A stretch of 64,000 nucleotides of DNA from Phocoena phocoena (GCF_963924675.1 NC_089222.1:1116001-1180000), one strand, 5' to 3'. Numbered from the stretch's first letter, positions 9,293-23,261 are shown. Notes: generated from the letters alone by a model not told the origin. Made by a program: numbers and translations.

Positions 9293-11038
9293 ACAGTGAA
9301 ATAGAGAGCAATTCTTAAATAATTCACTCAGGGCATGTGATGCAACCGGGATTGACCACATCTACACCCAGAGCTGGTTTAGACATAAGGCTGGACACTT
9401 CAGGCTGATAACATTGGTGAGTTTCGGTGAGCAAATGCAGAGCCTTTGAAGTCATACTGCATGGTACCTATTCCATGGGTCCCAACTCTTCAGGTTAAAG
9501 GGATTCTTCCTCCAGCTAAAACATGCATGGGAAACGCACAGTATGGTCCACCGTGTGATTGGGAAACGATTTAAAATGCATCTCAGTTTTTGTATCCTGG
9601 TCCTCGGTTTCACCATTCCAGATGCTTTACTAACACTCTCCCTGCTTGGAGTGTCAGTGCCTTTAACCTCCTGTTTGGCACAGCTTGCAATTTCTGTGCA
9701 AGATGAACAGGAATAGGGAGAACCAATGAGAGACTAGCTGTAGGTGTCTGCACGGGCAAATGTAACGCTCATTTCCCACCAGGAAGAGGAATTAACCAAA
9801 GGCTCAGCATGCCCTGCCGGAAACAGATTAGGGCCTGAAGCAATCCTGCGGTTTTGTGCCCAGCTCACAAGAAAGCGAGTTGAAGAAAGGAGCTCATGGG
9901 CACTGTAATTCACAAACCTGCAGAGTTATAAATGACAGCTATCCTCCAAAAATATATTGAAGTAAGCCTGCGAAGGGGACTTGAAAGCGGGGCAGAATTT
10001 CAGGAAAACGATTGCAGGGGGTAGACAGGAATTGCCCTGAAAGCATAGGAAAAGAGGCACAAAGTCGACAATGATGCACTTGGCCAAAAAGGGCGTATGC
10101 GTTTTTTCCTGAATATATTCAGGAAAAAACGCATACGCCCTTTTTGGCCAACCAAGCAAGCCTGTAAAGGAAATGTGCACTACAATGGAGTCTCACTGCC
10201 CCCCGGGCAAAAGGGCCATCTGAAAAAAGTGTAAAATCCAGAAAGGTAGGACAGGATATGGAGAACAGGGAGCCTTGTTATGCTGATTGGCAAGAGGTAA
10301 ATTGCCAGCAGCCACCCTGGAGAAGTGTATGGTGTTTCCTGAAACACGTAAGAAACAAAGCAACACAGCCTATGGCACTTCCACATATGGTCCTATAGCT
10401 TACGGAAATTAAAATCAAAAACAGAGAGCCACCCCAAAGTTTGGAACGGCTGTGTTCCCAAGAAGCTCGTCTACAGTACCAGGTAAATATCCCAGAAAGC
10501 AAAAAATGGATAAAGAAGTTGTGGCACGTACGTGCAATGCAATATCACTCAGCAATGAAATCTGTGTCATCAGGCCCTTAGCGGCATAGTGAGTGGATGC
10601 AGGTACGGTGATTCTACGTGAACTACGTCACATAGAAAAAGAAACATCATAAGATATCACTAATACACGGAATGTAAACTTGACTACACATGAACTGAAT
10701 TACAAAACAGAACAGGGTCTCAAATTTAGAAAACCAACTAGTGCTTGCTTATGGGGAAAGGTGCCTTGGGGTGCTGCATAAAACCAGAGACTGAAATTAG
10801 CACAGATAACATTCCATAAGCCAAATATGTAATAGACAAGACCTACTCCTTGCTCAACGAAATGGACTCAACACCACATATTCTACGCCAAGAATATACC
10901 TGACTAGGAAGAATCTTAAAACCCATGGATATATATGTCTCCGTAAGAGAATCAAGCGTGTGTACAGCGGCCGAAACGCAGCAGTGAAAATCCGATAAAT
11001 CCCATTATCAAAATAAATTTAGAAAACAAAACACAAAG
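9293..11038 (+). repeat. Satellite unit 6
   Basis: 1,746 bp. 'Gamma' haplotype (tatagcttacgg joined to aaagtttggg). ORF2 stop at 10675; class A 3' UTR with the 1-bp shorter ctacgccaag. It opens the trimer block from ~10.3 kb. Confidence 0.92.
10080..10151. repeat. 72-bp perfect palindrome (unit 6)
   Basis: Exact match between both arms. Confidence 0.93.
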
Positions 11039-12785
11039 ACAGTGAAATAGAGAGCAATTCTTAAATAATTCACTCAGGGCATGTGATGCAACCGGGATTG
11101 ACCATATCTACACCCAGAGCTGTTTGAGACATAAGGCTGGACACTTCAGGCTGATAGCATTGGTGAGTTTCGGTGAGCAAATGCAGACCCTTTGAAGTCA
11201 TACTGCATGGTACCCATTCCATGGGTCCCAACTCTCCAGGTTCAAGGGATTCTTCCTCCAGCTAAAACATGCATGGGAAACCCAGAGTATGGTCCACCGT
11301 GTGATTGGGAAACGATTTAAAATGCATCTCAGTTTTCGTATCCTGGTCCTCGGGTTCACCATTCCAGATGCTTTACTAACACTCTCCCCGCTTGGAGAGT
11401 CAGTGCCTTTAACCTCCTCTTTGGCACAGCTTGCAATTTCTGTGCAAGATGAACAGGAATAGGGAGAACCAATGAGAGACTAGCTGTAGGTGTCTGCACG
11501 GGCAAATGTAACGCTCATTGCCCACCAGGAAGAGGAATTAAACAAAGGCTCAGTGTGCCCTGCTGGAAACAGATTAGGGCCTGAAGCAATCCTGCGGTTT
11601 TGTGCCCAGCTCACAAGAAAGCGAGTTGAAGAAAGGAGCTCAGGGGCACTGTAATTCACAAACCTGCAGAGTTATAAATGACAGCTATCTTCCAAAAGTA
11701 TATTGAAGTAAGCCTGCGAAGGGGACTTGAAAGCGGGGCAGAATTTCAGGAAAACGATTGCAGGGGGTAGACTGGAATTGCCCTGAAAGCATAGGAAAAG
11801 AGGCACAACGTCGACAATGATGCACTTGGCCAAAAAGGGCGTATGCGTTTTTTCCTGAATATATTCAGGAAAAAACGCATACGCCCTTTTTGGCCAACCA
11901 AGCAAGCCTGTAAAGGAAATCTGCACTGCAATGAAGTCTCACTGCCCCCCGGGCAAGAGGGCCATCTGAAAAAAGTGTAAAATCCAGAAAGGTAGGACAG
12001 GATATGGAGAACAGGGAGCCTTGTTATGCTGATTAGCAGGATGTAAATTGCCAACAGCCACCCTGGAGAAGTGTATGGTGTTTCCTGAAAAACGTAAGAA
12101 ATAAAGCAACACAGCCTATGGCAATTGCACTGATGGTCCTATTCCTTAGGGAAATTAAAATCAAAAACAGAGAGCCCCCGCAAAATTTGGGACGGCTGTG
12201 TTCCCAAGAAGCTCGTCTACAGTATCAGGTAAATATCCCAGAAAGCAAAAAATGGATAAAGAAATTGTGGCACGTACGTACAATGCAATATCACTCAGCA
12301 ATGAAATCTGTGTCATCAGGCCCGTTGCGGCATAGTGAGTGGATGCAGGTACGGTGATTCTACGTGAACTACGTCACACAGAAAAAGAAACATCATAAGA
12401 TATCACTAATACACGGAATGTAAACTTGACTACACATGAACCGAAATACAAAACAGAACAGGGTCTCAAATTGAGAAAACCAACTAGTGCTTGCTTATGG
12501 GGAAAGGTGCCTTGGGGTGCTGCATAAAACCAGAGACTGAAATTAGCACAGATAACATTCCATAAGCCAAATATGTAATAGACAAAACCTACTCCTTGCT
12601 CAATGAAATGGACTCAACACCACATATTCAACGCCTAGGAATATACCTGACTAGGAAGAATCTTAAAACCCATGGATATATATGTCTCCATAAGAGAATC
12701 AAGCGTGTGTACAGCGGCCGAAACGCAGCAGTGAAAATCCGATAAATCCCATTATCAAAATAAATTTCGAAAACAAAACACAAAG
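11039..12785 (+). repeat. Satellite unit 7
   Basis: 1,747 bp with a perfect palindrome. 'Beta-prime' haplotype (gagcccccgcaaaattt). ORF2 stop at 12421; class B, with the landmark mutated to ccgaaatac at 12441. Confidence 0.92.
11826..11897. repeat. 72-bp perfect palindrome (unit 7)
   Basis: Exact match between both arms. Confidence 0.93.
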
Positions 12786-13572
12786 ACAGTGATATAGAGA
12801 GCAATTCTTAAATAATTCACTCAGTGCATGTGATGCAACCGGGATTGACCATATCTACAACCAGAGCTGGTTGAGACATAAGGCTGGACACTTCAGGCTG
12901 ATAGCATTGGTGAGTTTCGGTGAGCAAATGCAGACCCTTTGAAGTCATACTGCATGGTACCCATTCCATGGGTCCCAACTCTCCAGGTTCAAGGGATTCT
13001 TCCTCCAGCTAAAACATGCATGGGAAACCCAGAGTATGGTCCACCGTGTGATTGGGAAACGATTTAAAATGCATCTCAGTTTTCGTATCCTGGTCCTCGG
13101 GTTCACCATTCCAGATGCTTTACTAACACTCTCCCCGCTTGGAGAGTCAGTGCCTTTAACCTCCTCTTTGGCACAGCTTGCAATTTCTGTGCAAGATGAA
13201 CAGGAATAGGGAGAACCAATGAGAGACTAGCTGTAGGTGTCTGCACGGGCAAATGTAACGCTCATTGCCCACCAGGAAGAGGAATTAAACAAAGGCTCAG
13301 TGTGCCCTGCTGGAAACAGATTAGGGCCTGAAGCAATCCTGCGGTTTTGTGCCCAGCTCACAAGAAATCGAGTTGAAGAATGGAGCTCAGGGGCACTGTA
13401 ATTCACAAACCTGCAGAGTTATAAATGACAGCTATCTTCCAAAAGTATATTGAAGTAAGCCTGCGAAGGGGACTTGAAAGCGGGGCAGAATTTCAGGAAA
13501 ACGATTGCAGGGGGTAGACTGGAATTGCCCTGAAAGCATAGGAAAAGAGGCACAACGTCGACAATGATCCAC

Positions 13573-13644
13573 TTGGCCAAAAAGGGCGTATGCGTTTTTT
13601 CCTGAATATATTCAGGAAAAAACGCATACGCCCTTTTTGGCCAA
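13573..13644. repeat. 72-bp perfect palindrome (unit 8)
   Basis: Exact match between both arms, although the flank has changed (gatccac for gatgcac). Confidence 0.93.
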
Positions 13645-13750
13645 CCAAGCAAGCCTGTAAAGGAAATCTGCACTGCAATGAAGTCTCACTGCCCCCCGGG
13701 CAAGAGGGCCATCTGAAAAAAGTGTAAAATCCAGAAAGGTAGGACAGGAT

Positions 13751-14074
13751 ATGGAGAACAGGGAGCCTTGTTATGCTGATTGGCAGGATGTAAATTGCCA
13801 ACAGCCACCCTGGAGAAGTGTATGGTGTTTCCTGAAAAACTTAAGAAATAAATCAACACAACCTATGGCAATTGCACTGATGGTCCTATTCCTTAGGGAA
13901 ATTAAAATCAAAAACAGAGAGCCCCCGCAAAATTTGGGACGGCTGTGTTCCCAAGAAGCTCGTCTACAGTACCAGGTAAATATCCCAGAAAGCAAAAAAT
14001 GGATAAAGAAGTTGTGGCACGTACGTACAATGCAATATCACTCAGCAATGAAATCTGTGTCATCAGGCCCGTAG
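13751..14074 (+). pseudogene. L1 ORF2p C-terminal relic, 107 open codons
   Basis: This is the longest sense-strand reading frame type in the array. Residues ~18-30 (QQPPWRSVWCFLK) align with QPLWKSVWRFL of L1 ORF2p, and residues ~84-103 with WIKKMWHIYTMEYYAAIK. The equivalent frame is open at 22480-22803, 27719-28042, 34702-35025, 41684-42007, 50413-50736, 53905-54228, 59142-59465 and 62633-62956. It stays open only in monomers with the 'tattccttaggg' variant; those with 'tatagcttacgg' have an in-frame TAG. The CWRGCGE cysteine motif of ORF2p is not kept. The frame ends after SSGP because ~10 bp are missing relative to L1. It is a fragment of a broken gene, and persistence of the frame is most simply due to copying between units. 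Confidence 0.8.
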
Positions 14075-14532
14075 CGGCATAGTGAGTGGATGCAGGTACG
14101 GTGATTCTACGTGAACTACGTCACACAGAAAAAGAAACATCATAAGATATCACTAATACACGGAATGTAAACTTGACTACACATGAACTGAATTACAAAC
14201 CAGAACAGGGTCTCAAATTTAGAAAACCAACTAGTGCTTGCTTATGGGGAAAGGTGCCTTGGGGTGCTGCATAAAACCAGAGACTGAAATTAGCACAGAT
14301 AACTTTCCATAAGCCAAATATGTAATAGACAAGACGTACTCCTTGCTCAACGAAATGGACCCAACACCACATATTCAACGCCTAGGAATATACCTGACTA
14401 GGAAGAATCTTAAAACCCATGGATATATATGTCTCCGTAAGAGAATCAAGCGTGTGTAGAGCGGCCGAAACGCAGCAGTGAAAATCCGATAAATCCCATT
14501 ATCAAAATAAATTTCGAAAACAAAACACAAAG

Positions 14533-16277
14533 ACAGTGAAATACAGAGCAATTCTTAAATAATTCACTCAGGGCATGTGATGAAACCGGGATTGACCACA
14601 TCTACACCCAGAGCTGGTTGAGACATAAGGCTGGACACTTCAAGCTGATAGCATTGGTGAGTTTCGGTGAGCAAATGCAGACCCTTTGACGTCATACTGC
14701 ATGGTACCCATTCCATGGGTCCCAACTCTCCAGGTTCAAGGGATTCTTCCTCCAGCTAAAACATGCACGGGAAACCCAGAGTATCGTCCACCGTGTGATT
14801 GGGAAACGATTTAAAATGCATCTCAGTTTTCGTATCCTGGTCCTCGGGTTCACCATTCCAGATGCTTTACTAACACTCTCCCCGCTTGGAGAGTCAGTGC
14901 CTTTAACCTCCTCCTTGGCACAGCTTGCAATTTCTGTGCAAGATGAACAGGAATAGGGAGAACTAATGAGAGACTAGCTGTAGGTGTCTGCACGGGCAAA
15001 TGTAACGCTCATTGCCTACCAGGAAGAGGAATTAAACAAAGGTTCAGTGTGCCCTGCTGGAAACAGATTAGGGCCTGAAGCAATCCTGCGGTTTTGTGCC
15101 CAGCTCACAAGAAAGCGAGTTGAAGAAAGGAGCTCAGGGGCACTGTAATTCACAAACCTGCAGAGTTATAAATGACAGCTATCTTCCAAAAGTTTATTGA
15201 AGTAAGCCTGCGTAGGGGACTTGAACGCGGGGCAGAATTTCAGGAAAACGATTGCAGGGGGTAGACTGGAATTGCCCTGAAAGCATAGTAAAAGCAGCAC
15301 TACGTCGACAATGATGCACTTGCCCAAAAAGGGCGTATGCGTTTTTTCCTGAATATATTCAGGAAAAAAGTATACGCCCTTTTTGGCCAAACAAGCAAGC
15401 CTGTAAAGGAAATCTGCACTACAATGAAGTCTCACTGCCCCCCGGGCAAAAGGGCCATCTGAAAAAAGTGTAAAATCCAGAAAGGTAGGACAGGATATGG
15501 AGAACAGGGAGCCTTGTTATGCTGATTGGCAGGATGTAAATTGCCAGCAGCCACCCTGGAGAAGTGTATGGTGTTTCCTGAAACACGTAAGAAACAAGGC
15601 AATACAGCCTATGGCACTTCCACTTATGGTCCTATAGCTTACGGAAATTAAAATCAAAAACAGAGAGCCACCCCAAAGTTTGGGACGGCTGTGTTCCCAA
15701 GAAGCTCGTCTACAGTACCAGGTAAATATCCCAGAAAGCAAAAAATGGATAAAGAAGTTGTGGAACGTACGTGCAATGCAATATCACTCAGCAATGAAAT
15801 CTGTGTCATCAGGCCCTTAGCGGCATAGTGAGTGGATGCAGGTACGGTGATTCTACGTGAACTACGTCACATAGAAAAAGAAACATCATAAGATATCACT
15901 AATACACGGAATGTAAACTTGACTACACATGAACTGAATTACAAAACAGAACAGGGTCTCAAATTTAGAAAACCAACTAGTGCTTGCTTATGGGGAAAGG
16001 TGCCTTGGGGTGCTGCATAAAACCAGAGACTGAAATTAGCACAGATAACATTCCATAAGCCAAATATGTAATAGACAAGACCTACTCCTTGCTCAACGAA
16101 ATGGACTCAACAGCACATATTCTACGCCAAGAATATACCTGACTAGGAAGAATCTTAAAACCCATGGATATATATGTCTCCGTAAGAGAATCAAGCGTGT
16201 GTACAGCGGCCGAAACGCAGCAGTGAAAATCCGATAAATCCCATTATCAAAATAAATTTAGAAAACAAAACACAAAG
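14533..16277 (+). repeat. Satellite unit 9
   Basis: 1,745 bp. Palindrome 71 bp with arm mismatches. Gamma haplotype; ORF2 stop at 15914; class A. Confidence 0.92.
15320..15390. repeat. 71-bp palindrome (unit 9)
   Basis: The left edge is ttgccc, and the right arm lacks one base and reads gtatacg. Confidence 0.88.
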
Positions 16278-18024
16278 ACAGTGAAATAGAGAGCAATTCT
16301 TAAATAATTCACTCAGGGCATGTGATGCAACCGGGATTGACCATATCTACACCCAGAGCTGTTTGAGACATAAGGCTGTACACTTCAGGCTGATAGCATT
16401 GGTGAGTTTCGGTGAGCAAATGCAGACCCTTTGAAGTCATACTGCATGGTACAAATTCCATGGGTCCCAACTCTCCAGGTTCAAGGGATTCTTCCTCCAG
16501 CTAAAACATGCATGGGAAACCCAGAGTATGGTCCACCGTGTGATTGGGAAACGATTTAAAATGCATCTCAGTTTTCGTATCCTGGTCCTCGGGTTCACCA
16601 TTCCAGATGCTTTACTAACACTCTCCCCGCTTGGAGAGTCAGTGCCTTTAACCTCCTCTTTGGCACAGCTTGCAATTTCTGTGCAAGATGAACGGGAATA
16701 GGGAGAACCAATGAGAGACTAGCTGTAGGTGTCTGCACGGGCAAATGTAACGCTCATTGCCCACCAGGAAGAGGAATTAAACAAAGGCTCTGTGTGCCCT
16801 GCTGGAAACAGATTAGGGCCTGAAGCAATCCTGCGGTTTTGTGCCCAGCTCACAAGAAAGCGAGTTGAAGAAAGGAGCTCAGGGGCACTGTAATTCACAA
16901 ACCTGCAGAGTGATAAATGACAGCTATCTTCCAAAAGTATATTGAAGTAAGCCTGCGAAGGGGACTTGAAAGCGGGGCAGAATTTCAGGAAAACGATTGC
17001 AGGGGGTAGACTGGAATTGCCCTGAAAGCATAGGAAAAGAGACACAACGTCGACAATGATGCACTTGGCCAAAAAGGGCGTATGCGTTTTTTCCTGAATA
17101 TATTCAGGAAAAAACGCATACGCCCTTTTTGGCCAACCAAGCAAGCCTGTAAAGGAAATCTGCACTGCAATGAAGTCTCACTGCCCCCCGGGCAAGAGGG
17201 CCATCTGAAAAAAGTGTAAAATCCAGAAAGGTAGGACAGGATATGGAGAACAGGGAGCCTTGTTATGCTGATTGGTAGGATGTAAATTGCCAACAGCCAC
17301 CCTGGAGAAGTGTATGGTGTTTCCTGAAAAACGTAAGAAATAAAGCAACACAGCCTATGGCAATTGCACTGATGGTCCTATTCCTTAGGGAAATTAAAAT
17401 CAAAAACAGAGAGCCCCCGCAAAATTTGGGACGGCTGTGTTCCCAAGAAGCTTGTCTACAGTATCAGGTAAATATCCCAGAAAGCAAAAAATGGATAAAG
17501 AAATTGTGGCACGTACGTACAATGCAATATCACTCAGCAATGAAATCTGTGTCATCAGGCCCGTAGCGGCATAGTGAGTGGATGCAGGTACGGTGATTCT
17601 ACGTGAACTACGTCACACAGAAAAAGAAACATCATAAGATATCACTAATACACGGAATGTAAACTTGACTACACATGAACCGAATTACAAAACAGAACAG
17701 GGTCTCAAATTGAGAAAACCAACTAGTGCTTGCTTATGGGGAAAGGTGCCTTGGGGTGCTGCATAAAACCAGAGACTGAAATTAGCACAGATAACATTCC
17801 ATAAGCCAAATATGTAATAGACAAAACCTACTCCTTGCTCAACGAAATGGACTCAAAACCACATATTCAACGCCTAGGAATATACCTGACTAGGAAGAAT
17901 CTTAAAACCCATGGATATATATGTCTCCGTAAGAGAATCAAGCGTGTGTACAGCGGCCGATACGCAGCAGTGAAAATCCGATAAATCCCATTATCAAAAT
18001 AAATTTCGAAAACAAAACACAAAG
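16278..18024 (+). repeat. Satellite unit 10
   Basis: 1,747 bp with a perfect palindrome. Beta-prime haplotype; ORF2 stop at 17660; class B. A gagtgataaatg change near 16908 removes an antisense stop and lengthens a meaningless - strand frame. Confidence 0.92.
17065..17136. repeat. 72-bp perfect palindrome (unit 10)
   Basis: Exact match between both arms. Confidence 0.93.
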
Positions 18025-19771
18025 ACAGTGAAATAGAGAGCAATTCTTAAATAATTCACTCAGGGCATGTGATGCAACCGGGATTGACCACATCTACACC
18101 CAGAGCTGGTTGAGACATAAGGCTGGACACTTCAGGCTGATAGCATTGGTGAGTTTCGGTGAGCAAATGCAGACCCTTTGAAGTCATACTGCATGGTACC
18201 TATTCCATGGGTCCCAACTCTTCAGGTTCAAGGGAATCTTCCTCCAGCTAAAACATGCATGGGAATCCCACAGTATGGTCCACCGTGTGATTGGGAAACG
18301 ATTTAAAATGCATCTCAGTTTTCGTATCCTGTTCCTCGGGTTCACCATGCCAGATGCTTTACTAACACTCTCCCCGCTTGGAGAGTCAGTGCCTTTAACC
18401 TCCTGTTTGGCACAGCTTGCAATTTCTGTGCAAGATGAACAGGAATAGGGAGAACCAATGAGAGACTAGCTGTAGGTGTCTGCACGGGCAAATGTAACGC
18501 TCATTGCCCACCAGGAAGAGGAATTATCCAAAGGCTCAGCGTGCCCTGCCGGAAACAGATTAGGGCCTGAAACAATCCTGCGGTTTTGTGCCCAGCTCCC
18601 AAGAAAGTGAGTTGAAGAAAGGAGTTCAGGGGCACTGTAATTCACAAATCTGCAGAGTTATAAATGACAGCTATCCTCCAAAAATATATTGAAGTAAGCC
18701 TGCGAAGGGGACTTGAAAGCGGGGCAGAATTTCAGGAAAACGATTGCAGGGGGTAGACTGGAATTGCCCTGAAAGCATAGGAAAAGAGGCACAATGTCGA
18801 CAATGATGCACTTGGCCAAAAAGGGCGTATGCGTTTTATCCTGAATATATTCAGGAAAAAACGCATACGCCCTTTTTGGCCAACCAAGCAAGCCTGTAAA
18901 AGAAATCTGCACTACAATGAAGTCTCACAGCCCCCTGGGCAAAAGGGCCATCTGAAAAAAGTGTAAAATCCAGAAAGGTAGGACAGGATATGGAGAACAG
19001 GGAGCCTTGTTATGCTGATTGGCAGGATGTAAATTGCCAGCAGCCACACTGGAGAAGTGTATGGTGTTTCCTGAAACACGTAAGAAACAAAGCAACACAG
19101 CCTATGGCACTTCCACTTATGGTCCTATAGCTTACGGATATTAAAATCAAAAACAGACAGCCACCCCAATATTTGGGACGGCTGTGTTCACAAGAAGCTC
19201 GTCTACAGTTTCAGGTAAATATCCCAAAAAGCAAAAAATGGATAAAGAAGTTGTGGCACGTACGTACAATGCAATATCACTCAGCAATGTAATCTGTGTC
19301 ATCAGGCCCATAGCGGCATAGTGAGTGGATGCAGGTACGGTGATTCTACGTGAACTACGTCACACAGAAAAAGAAACATCATAAGATATCACTAATACAC
19401 GGAATGTAAACTTGACTACACATGAACTGAATTACAAAACAGAACAGGGTCTCAAATTTAGAAAACCAACTAGTGCTTGCTTATGGTGAAAGGTGCCTTG
19501 GGGTGCTGCATAAAACCAGAGACTGAAATTAGCACAGATAACTTTCCATAAGCCAAATATGTAATAGACAAGACCTACTCCTTGCTCAACGAAATGGACC
19601 CAACACCACATATTCAACGCCTAGGAATATACCTGACTAGGAAGAATCTTAAAACCCATGGATATATATGTCTCCGTAAGAGAATCAAGCGTGTGTAGAG
19701 CGGCCGAAACGCAGCAGTGAAAATCCGATAAATCCCATTATCAAAATAAATTTAGAAAACAAAACACAAAG
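18025..19771 (+). repeat. Satellite unit 11
   Basis: 1,747 bp. Alpha haplotype; ORF2 stop at 19407; class C. It matches unit 14 at 5,237 bp, sharing ttttatcc in the palindrome. Confidence 0.92.
18812..18883. repeat. 72-bp palindrome (unit 11)
   Basis: One mismatch near the centre: left arm ttttatcc for ttttttcc. Confidence 0.9.
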
Positions 19772-21514
19772 ACAGTGAAATAGAGAGCAATTCTTAAATA
19801 ATTCACTCAGGGCATGTGATGAAACCGGGATTGACCACATCTACACCCAGAGCTGGTTGAGACATAAGGCTGGATACTTCATGCTGATAGCCTTGGTGAG
19901 TTTCGGTGAGCAAATGCAGACCCTTTGACGTCATACTGCATGGTACCCATTCCATGGGTCCCAACTCTCCAGGTTCAAGGGATTCTTCCTCCAGCTAAAA
20001 CATGCACGGGAAACCCAGAGTATCATCCACCGTGTGATTGGGAAACGATTTAGAATGCATCTCAGTTTTCGTATCCTGGTCCTCGGGTTCACCATTCCAG
20101 ATGCTTTACTAACACTCTCCCCGCTTGGAGAGTCAGTGCCTTTAACCTCCTCCTTGGCACAGCTTGCAATTTCTGTGCAAGATGAACAGGAATAGGGAGA
20201 ACCAATGAGAGACTAGCTGTAGGTGTCTGCACGGGCAAATGTAACGCTCATTGCCTACCAGGAAGAGGAATTAAACAAAGACTCAGTGTGCCCTGCTGGA
20301 AACAGATTAGGGCCTGAAGCAATCCTGCGGTTTTGTGCCCAGCTCACAAGAAAGCGAGTTGAAGAAAGGAGCTCAGGGGCACTGTAATTCACAAACCTGC
20401 AGAGTTATAAATGACAGCTATCTTCCAAAAGTTTATTGAAGTAAGCCTGCGTAGGGGACTTGAACGCGGGGCAGAATTTCAGGAAAACGATTGCAGGGGG
20501 TAGACTGGAATTGCCCTGAAAGCATAGTAAAACCAGCACTACGTCGACAAGATGCAGCTGGCCGAAAAGGGCGTATGCGTTTTTTCCTGAATATATTCAG
20601 GAAAAAAGTATACGCCCTTTTTGGCCAAACAAGCAAGCCTGTAAAGGAAATCTGCACTACAATGAAGTCTCACTGCCCCCCGGGCAAAAGGGCCATCTGA
20701 AAAAAGTGTAAAATCCAGAAAGGTAGGACAGGATATGGAGAACAGGGAGCCTTGTTATGCTGATTGGCAGGATGTAAATTGCCAGCAGCCACCCTGGAGA
20801 AGTGTATGGTGTTTCCTGAAACACGTAAGAAACAAGGCAACACAGCCTATGGCACTTCCACTTATGGTCCTATAGCTTACGGAAATTAAAATCAAAAACA
20901 GAGAGCCACCCCAAAGTTTGGGACGGCTGTGTTCCCAAGAAGCTCGTCTACAGTACCAGGTAAATATCCCAGAAAGCAAAAAATGGATAAAGAAGTTGTG
21001 GCACGTACGTGCAATGCAATATCACTCAGCAATGAAATCTGTGTCATCAGGCCCGTAGCGGCATAGTGAGTGGATGCAGGTACGGTGATTCTACGTGAAC
21101 TACGTCACATGAAAAGGAAACATCATAAGATATCACTAATACACGGAATGTAAACTTGACTACACATGAACTGAATTACAAAACAGAACAGGGTCTCAAA
21201 TTTAGAAAACCAACTAGTGCTTGCTTATGGGGAAAGGTGCCTTGGGGTGCTGCATAAAACCAGAGACTGAAATTAGCACAGATAACATTCCATAAGCCAA
21301 ATATGTAATAGACAAGACCTACTCCTTGCTCAACGAAATGGACTCAACACCACATATTCTACGCCAAGAATATACCTGACTAGGAAGAATCTTAAAACCC
21401 ATGGATATATATGTCTCCGTAAGAGAATCAAGCGTGTGTACAGCGGCCGAAACGCAGCAGTGAAAATCCGATAAATCCCATTATCAAAATAAATTTAGAA
21501 AACAAAACACAAAG
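19772..21514 (+). repeat. Satellite unit 12
   Basis: 1,743 bp. It has a degraded palindrome (left edge ctggccga, right arm 1 bp short). Gamma haplotype; ORF2 stop at 21151; class A; a small deletion at cacatgaaaagg near 21105-21117. Confidence 0.92.
20558..20628. repeat. 71-bp palindrome (unit 12)
   Basis: The most decayed of the trimer set: left edge ctggccga, right arm one base short with gtatacg. Confidence 0.88.
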
Positions 21515-23261
21515 ACAGTGAAATAGAGAGCAATTCTTAAATAATTCACTCAGGGCATGTGATGCAACCGGGATTGACCATATCTACACCCAGAGCTGTT
21601 TGAGACATAAGGCTGGACACTTCAGGCTGATAGCATTGGTGATTTTCGGTGAGCAAATGCAGACCCTTTGAAGTCATACTGCATGGTACCCATTCCATGG
21701 GTCCCAACTCTCCAGGTTCAAGGGATTCTTCCTCCAGCTAAAACATGCATGGGAAACCCAGAGTATGGTCCACCGTGTGATTGGGAAACGATTTAAAATG
21801 CATCTCAGTTTTCGTATCCTGGTCCTCGGGTTCACCATTCCAGATGCTTTACTAACACTCTCCCCGCTTGGAGAGTCAGTGCCTTTAACCTCCTCTTTGG
21901 CACAGCTTGCAATTTCTGTGCAAGATGAACAGGAATAGGGAGAACCAATGAGAGACTAGCTGTAGGTGTCTGCACGGGCAAATGTAACGCTCATTGCCCA
22001 CCAGGAAGAGGAATTAAACAAAGGCTCAGTGTGCCCTGCTGGAAACAGATTAGGGCCTGAAGCAATCCTGCGGTTTTGTGCCCAGCTCACAAGAAAGCGA
22101 GTTGAAGAAAGGAGCTCAGGGGCACTGTAATTCACAAACCTGCAGAGTGATAAATGACAGCTATCTTCCAAAAGTATATTGAAGTAAGCCTGCGAAGGGG
22201 ACTTGAAAGCGGGGCAGAATTTCAGGAAAACGATTGCAGGGGGTAGACTGGAATTGCCCTGAAAGCATAGGAAAAGAGGCACAACGTCGACAATGATGCA
22301 CTTGGCCAAAAAGGGCGTATGCGTTTTTTCCTGAATATATTCAGGAAAAAACGCATACGCCCTTTTTGGCCAACCAAGCAAGCCTGTAAAGGAAATCTGC
22401 ACTGCAATGAAGTCTCACTGCCCCCCGGGCCAGAGGGCCATCTGAAAAAAGTGTAAAATCCAGAAAGGTAGGACAGGATATGGAGAACAGGGAGCCTTGT
22501 TATGCTGATTGGCAGGATGTAAATTGCCAACAGCCACCCTGGAGAAGTGTATGGTGTTTCCTGAAAAACGTAAGAAATAAAGCAACACAGCCTATGGCAA
22601 TTGCACTGATGGTCCTATTCCTTAGGGAAATTAAAATCAAAAACAGAGAGCCCCCGCAAAATTTGGGACGGCTGTGTTCCCAAGAAGCTTGTCTACAGTA
22701 TCAGGTAAATATCCCAGAAAGCAAAAAATGGATAAAGAAATTGTGGCACGTACGTACAATGCAATATCACTCAGCAATGAAATCTGTGTCATCAGGCCCG
22801 TAGCGGCATAGTGAGTGGATGCAGGTACGGTGATTCTACGTGAACTACGTCACACAGAAAAAGAAACATCATAAGATATCACTAATACACGGAATGTAAA
22901 CTTGACTACACATGAACCGAATTACAAAACAGAACAGGGTCTCAAATTGAGAAAACCAACTAGTGCTTGCTTATGGGGAAAGGTGCCTTGGGGTGCTGCA
23001 TAAAACCAGAGACTGAAATTAGCACAGATAACATTCCATAAGCCAAATATGTAATAGACAAAACCTACTCCTTGCTCAACGAAATGGACTCAACACCACA
23101 TATTCAACGCCTAGGAATATACCTGACTAGGAAGAATCTTAAAACCCATGGATATATATGTCTCCGTAAGAGAATCAAGCGTGTGTACAGCGGCCGATAC
23201 GCAGCAGTGAAAATCCGATAAATCCCATTATCAAAATAAATTGCGAAAACAAAACACAAAG
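21515..23261 (+). repeat. Satellite unit 13
   Basis: 1,747 bp with a perfect palindrome. Beta-prime haplotype; ORF2 stop at 22897; class B. It shares the gagtgataaatg change with unit 10. Confidence 0.92.
22302..22373. repeat. 72-bp perfect palindrome (unit 13)
   Basis: Exact match between both arms. Confidence 0.93.

Larger units (their letters stand above)
12786..14532 (+). repeat. Satellite unit 8 (mosaic)
   Basis: 1,747 bp with a perfect palindrome. It resembles unit 7 up to the beta-prime haplotype, where units 11 and 14 have alpha, and then has a class C 3' UTR. The ORF2 relic is open over 107 codons at 13751-14074. ORF2 stop at 14168. Confidence 0.92.

Noticed and set aside
16719..17165. 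Minus-strand frames of 84-152 codons spanning the palindrome (also 21956-22402, 48336-48794)
   Set aside because: They are antisense to the L1 ORF2 relic, recur with the monomer period, and gain length through single changes such as ttataaatg to tgataaatg. No family or start context supports coding.
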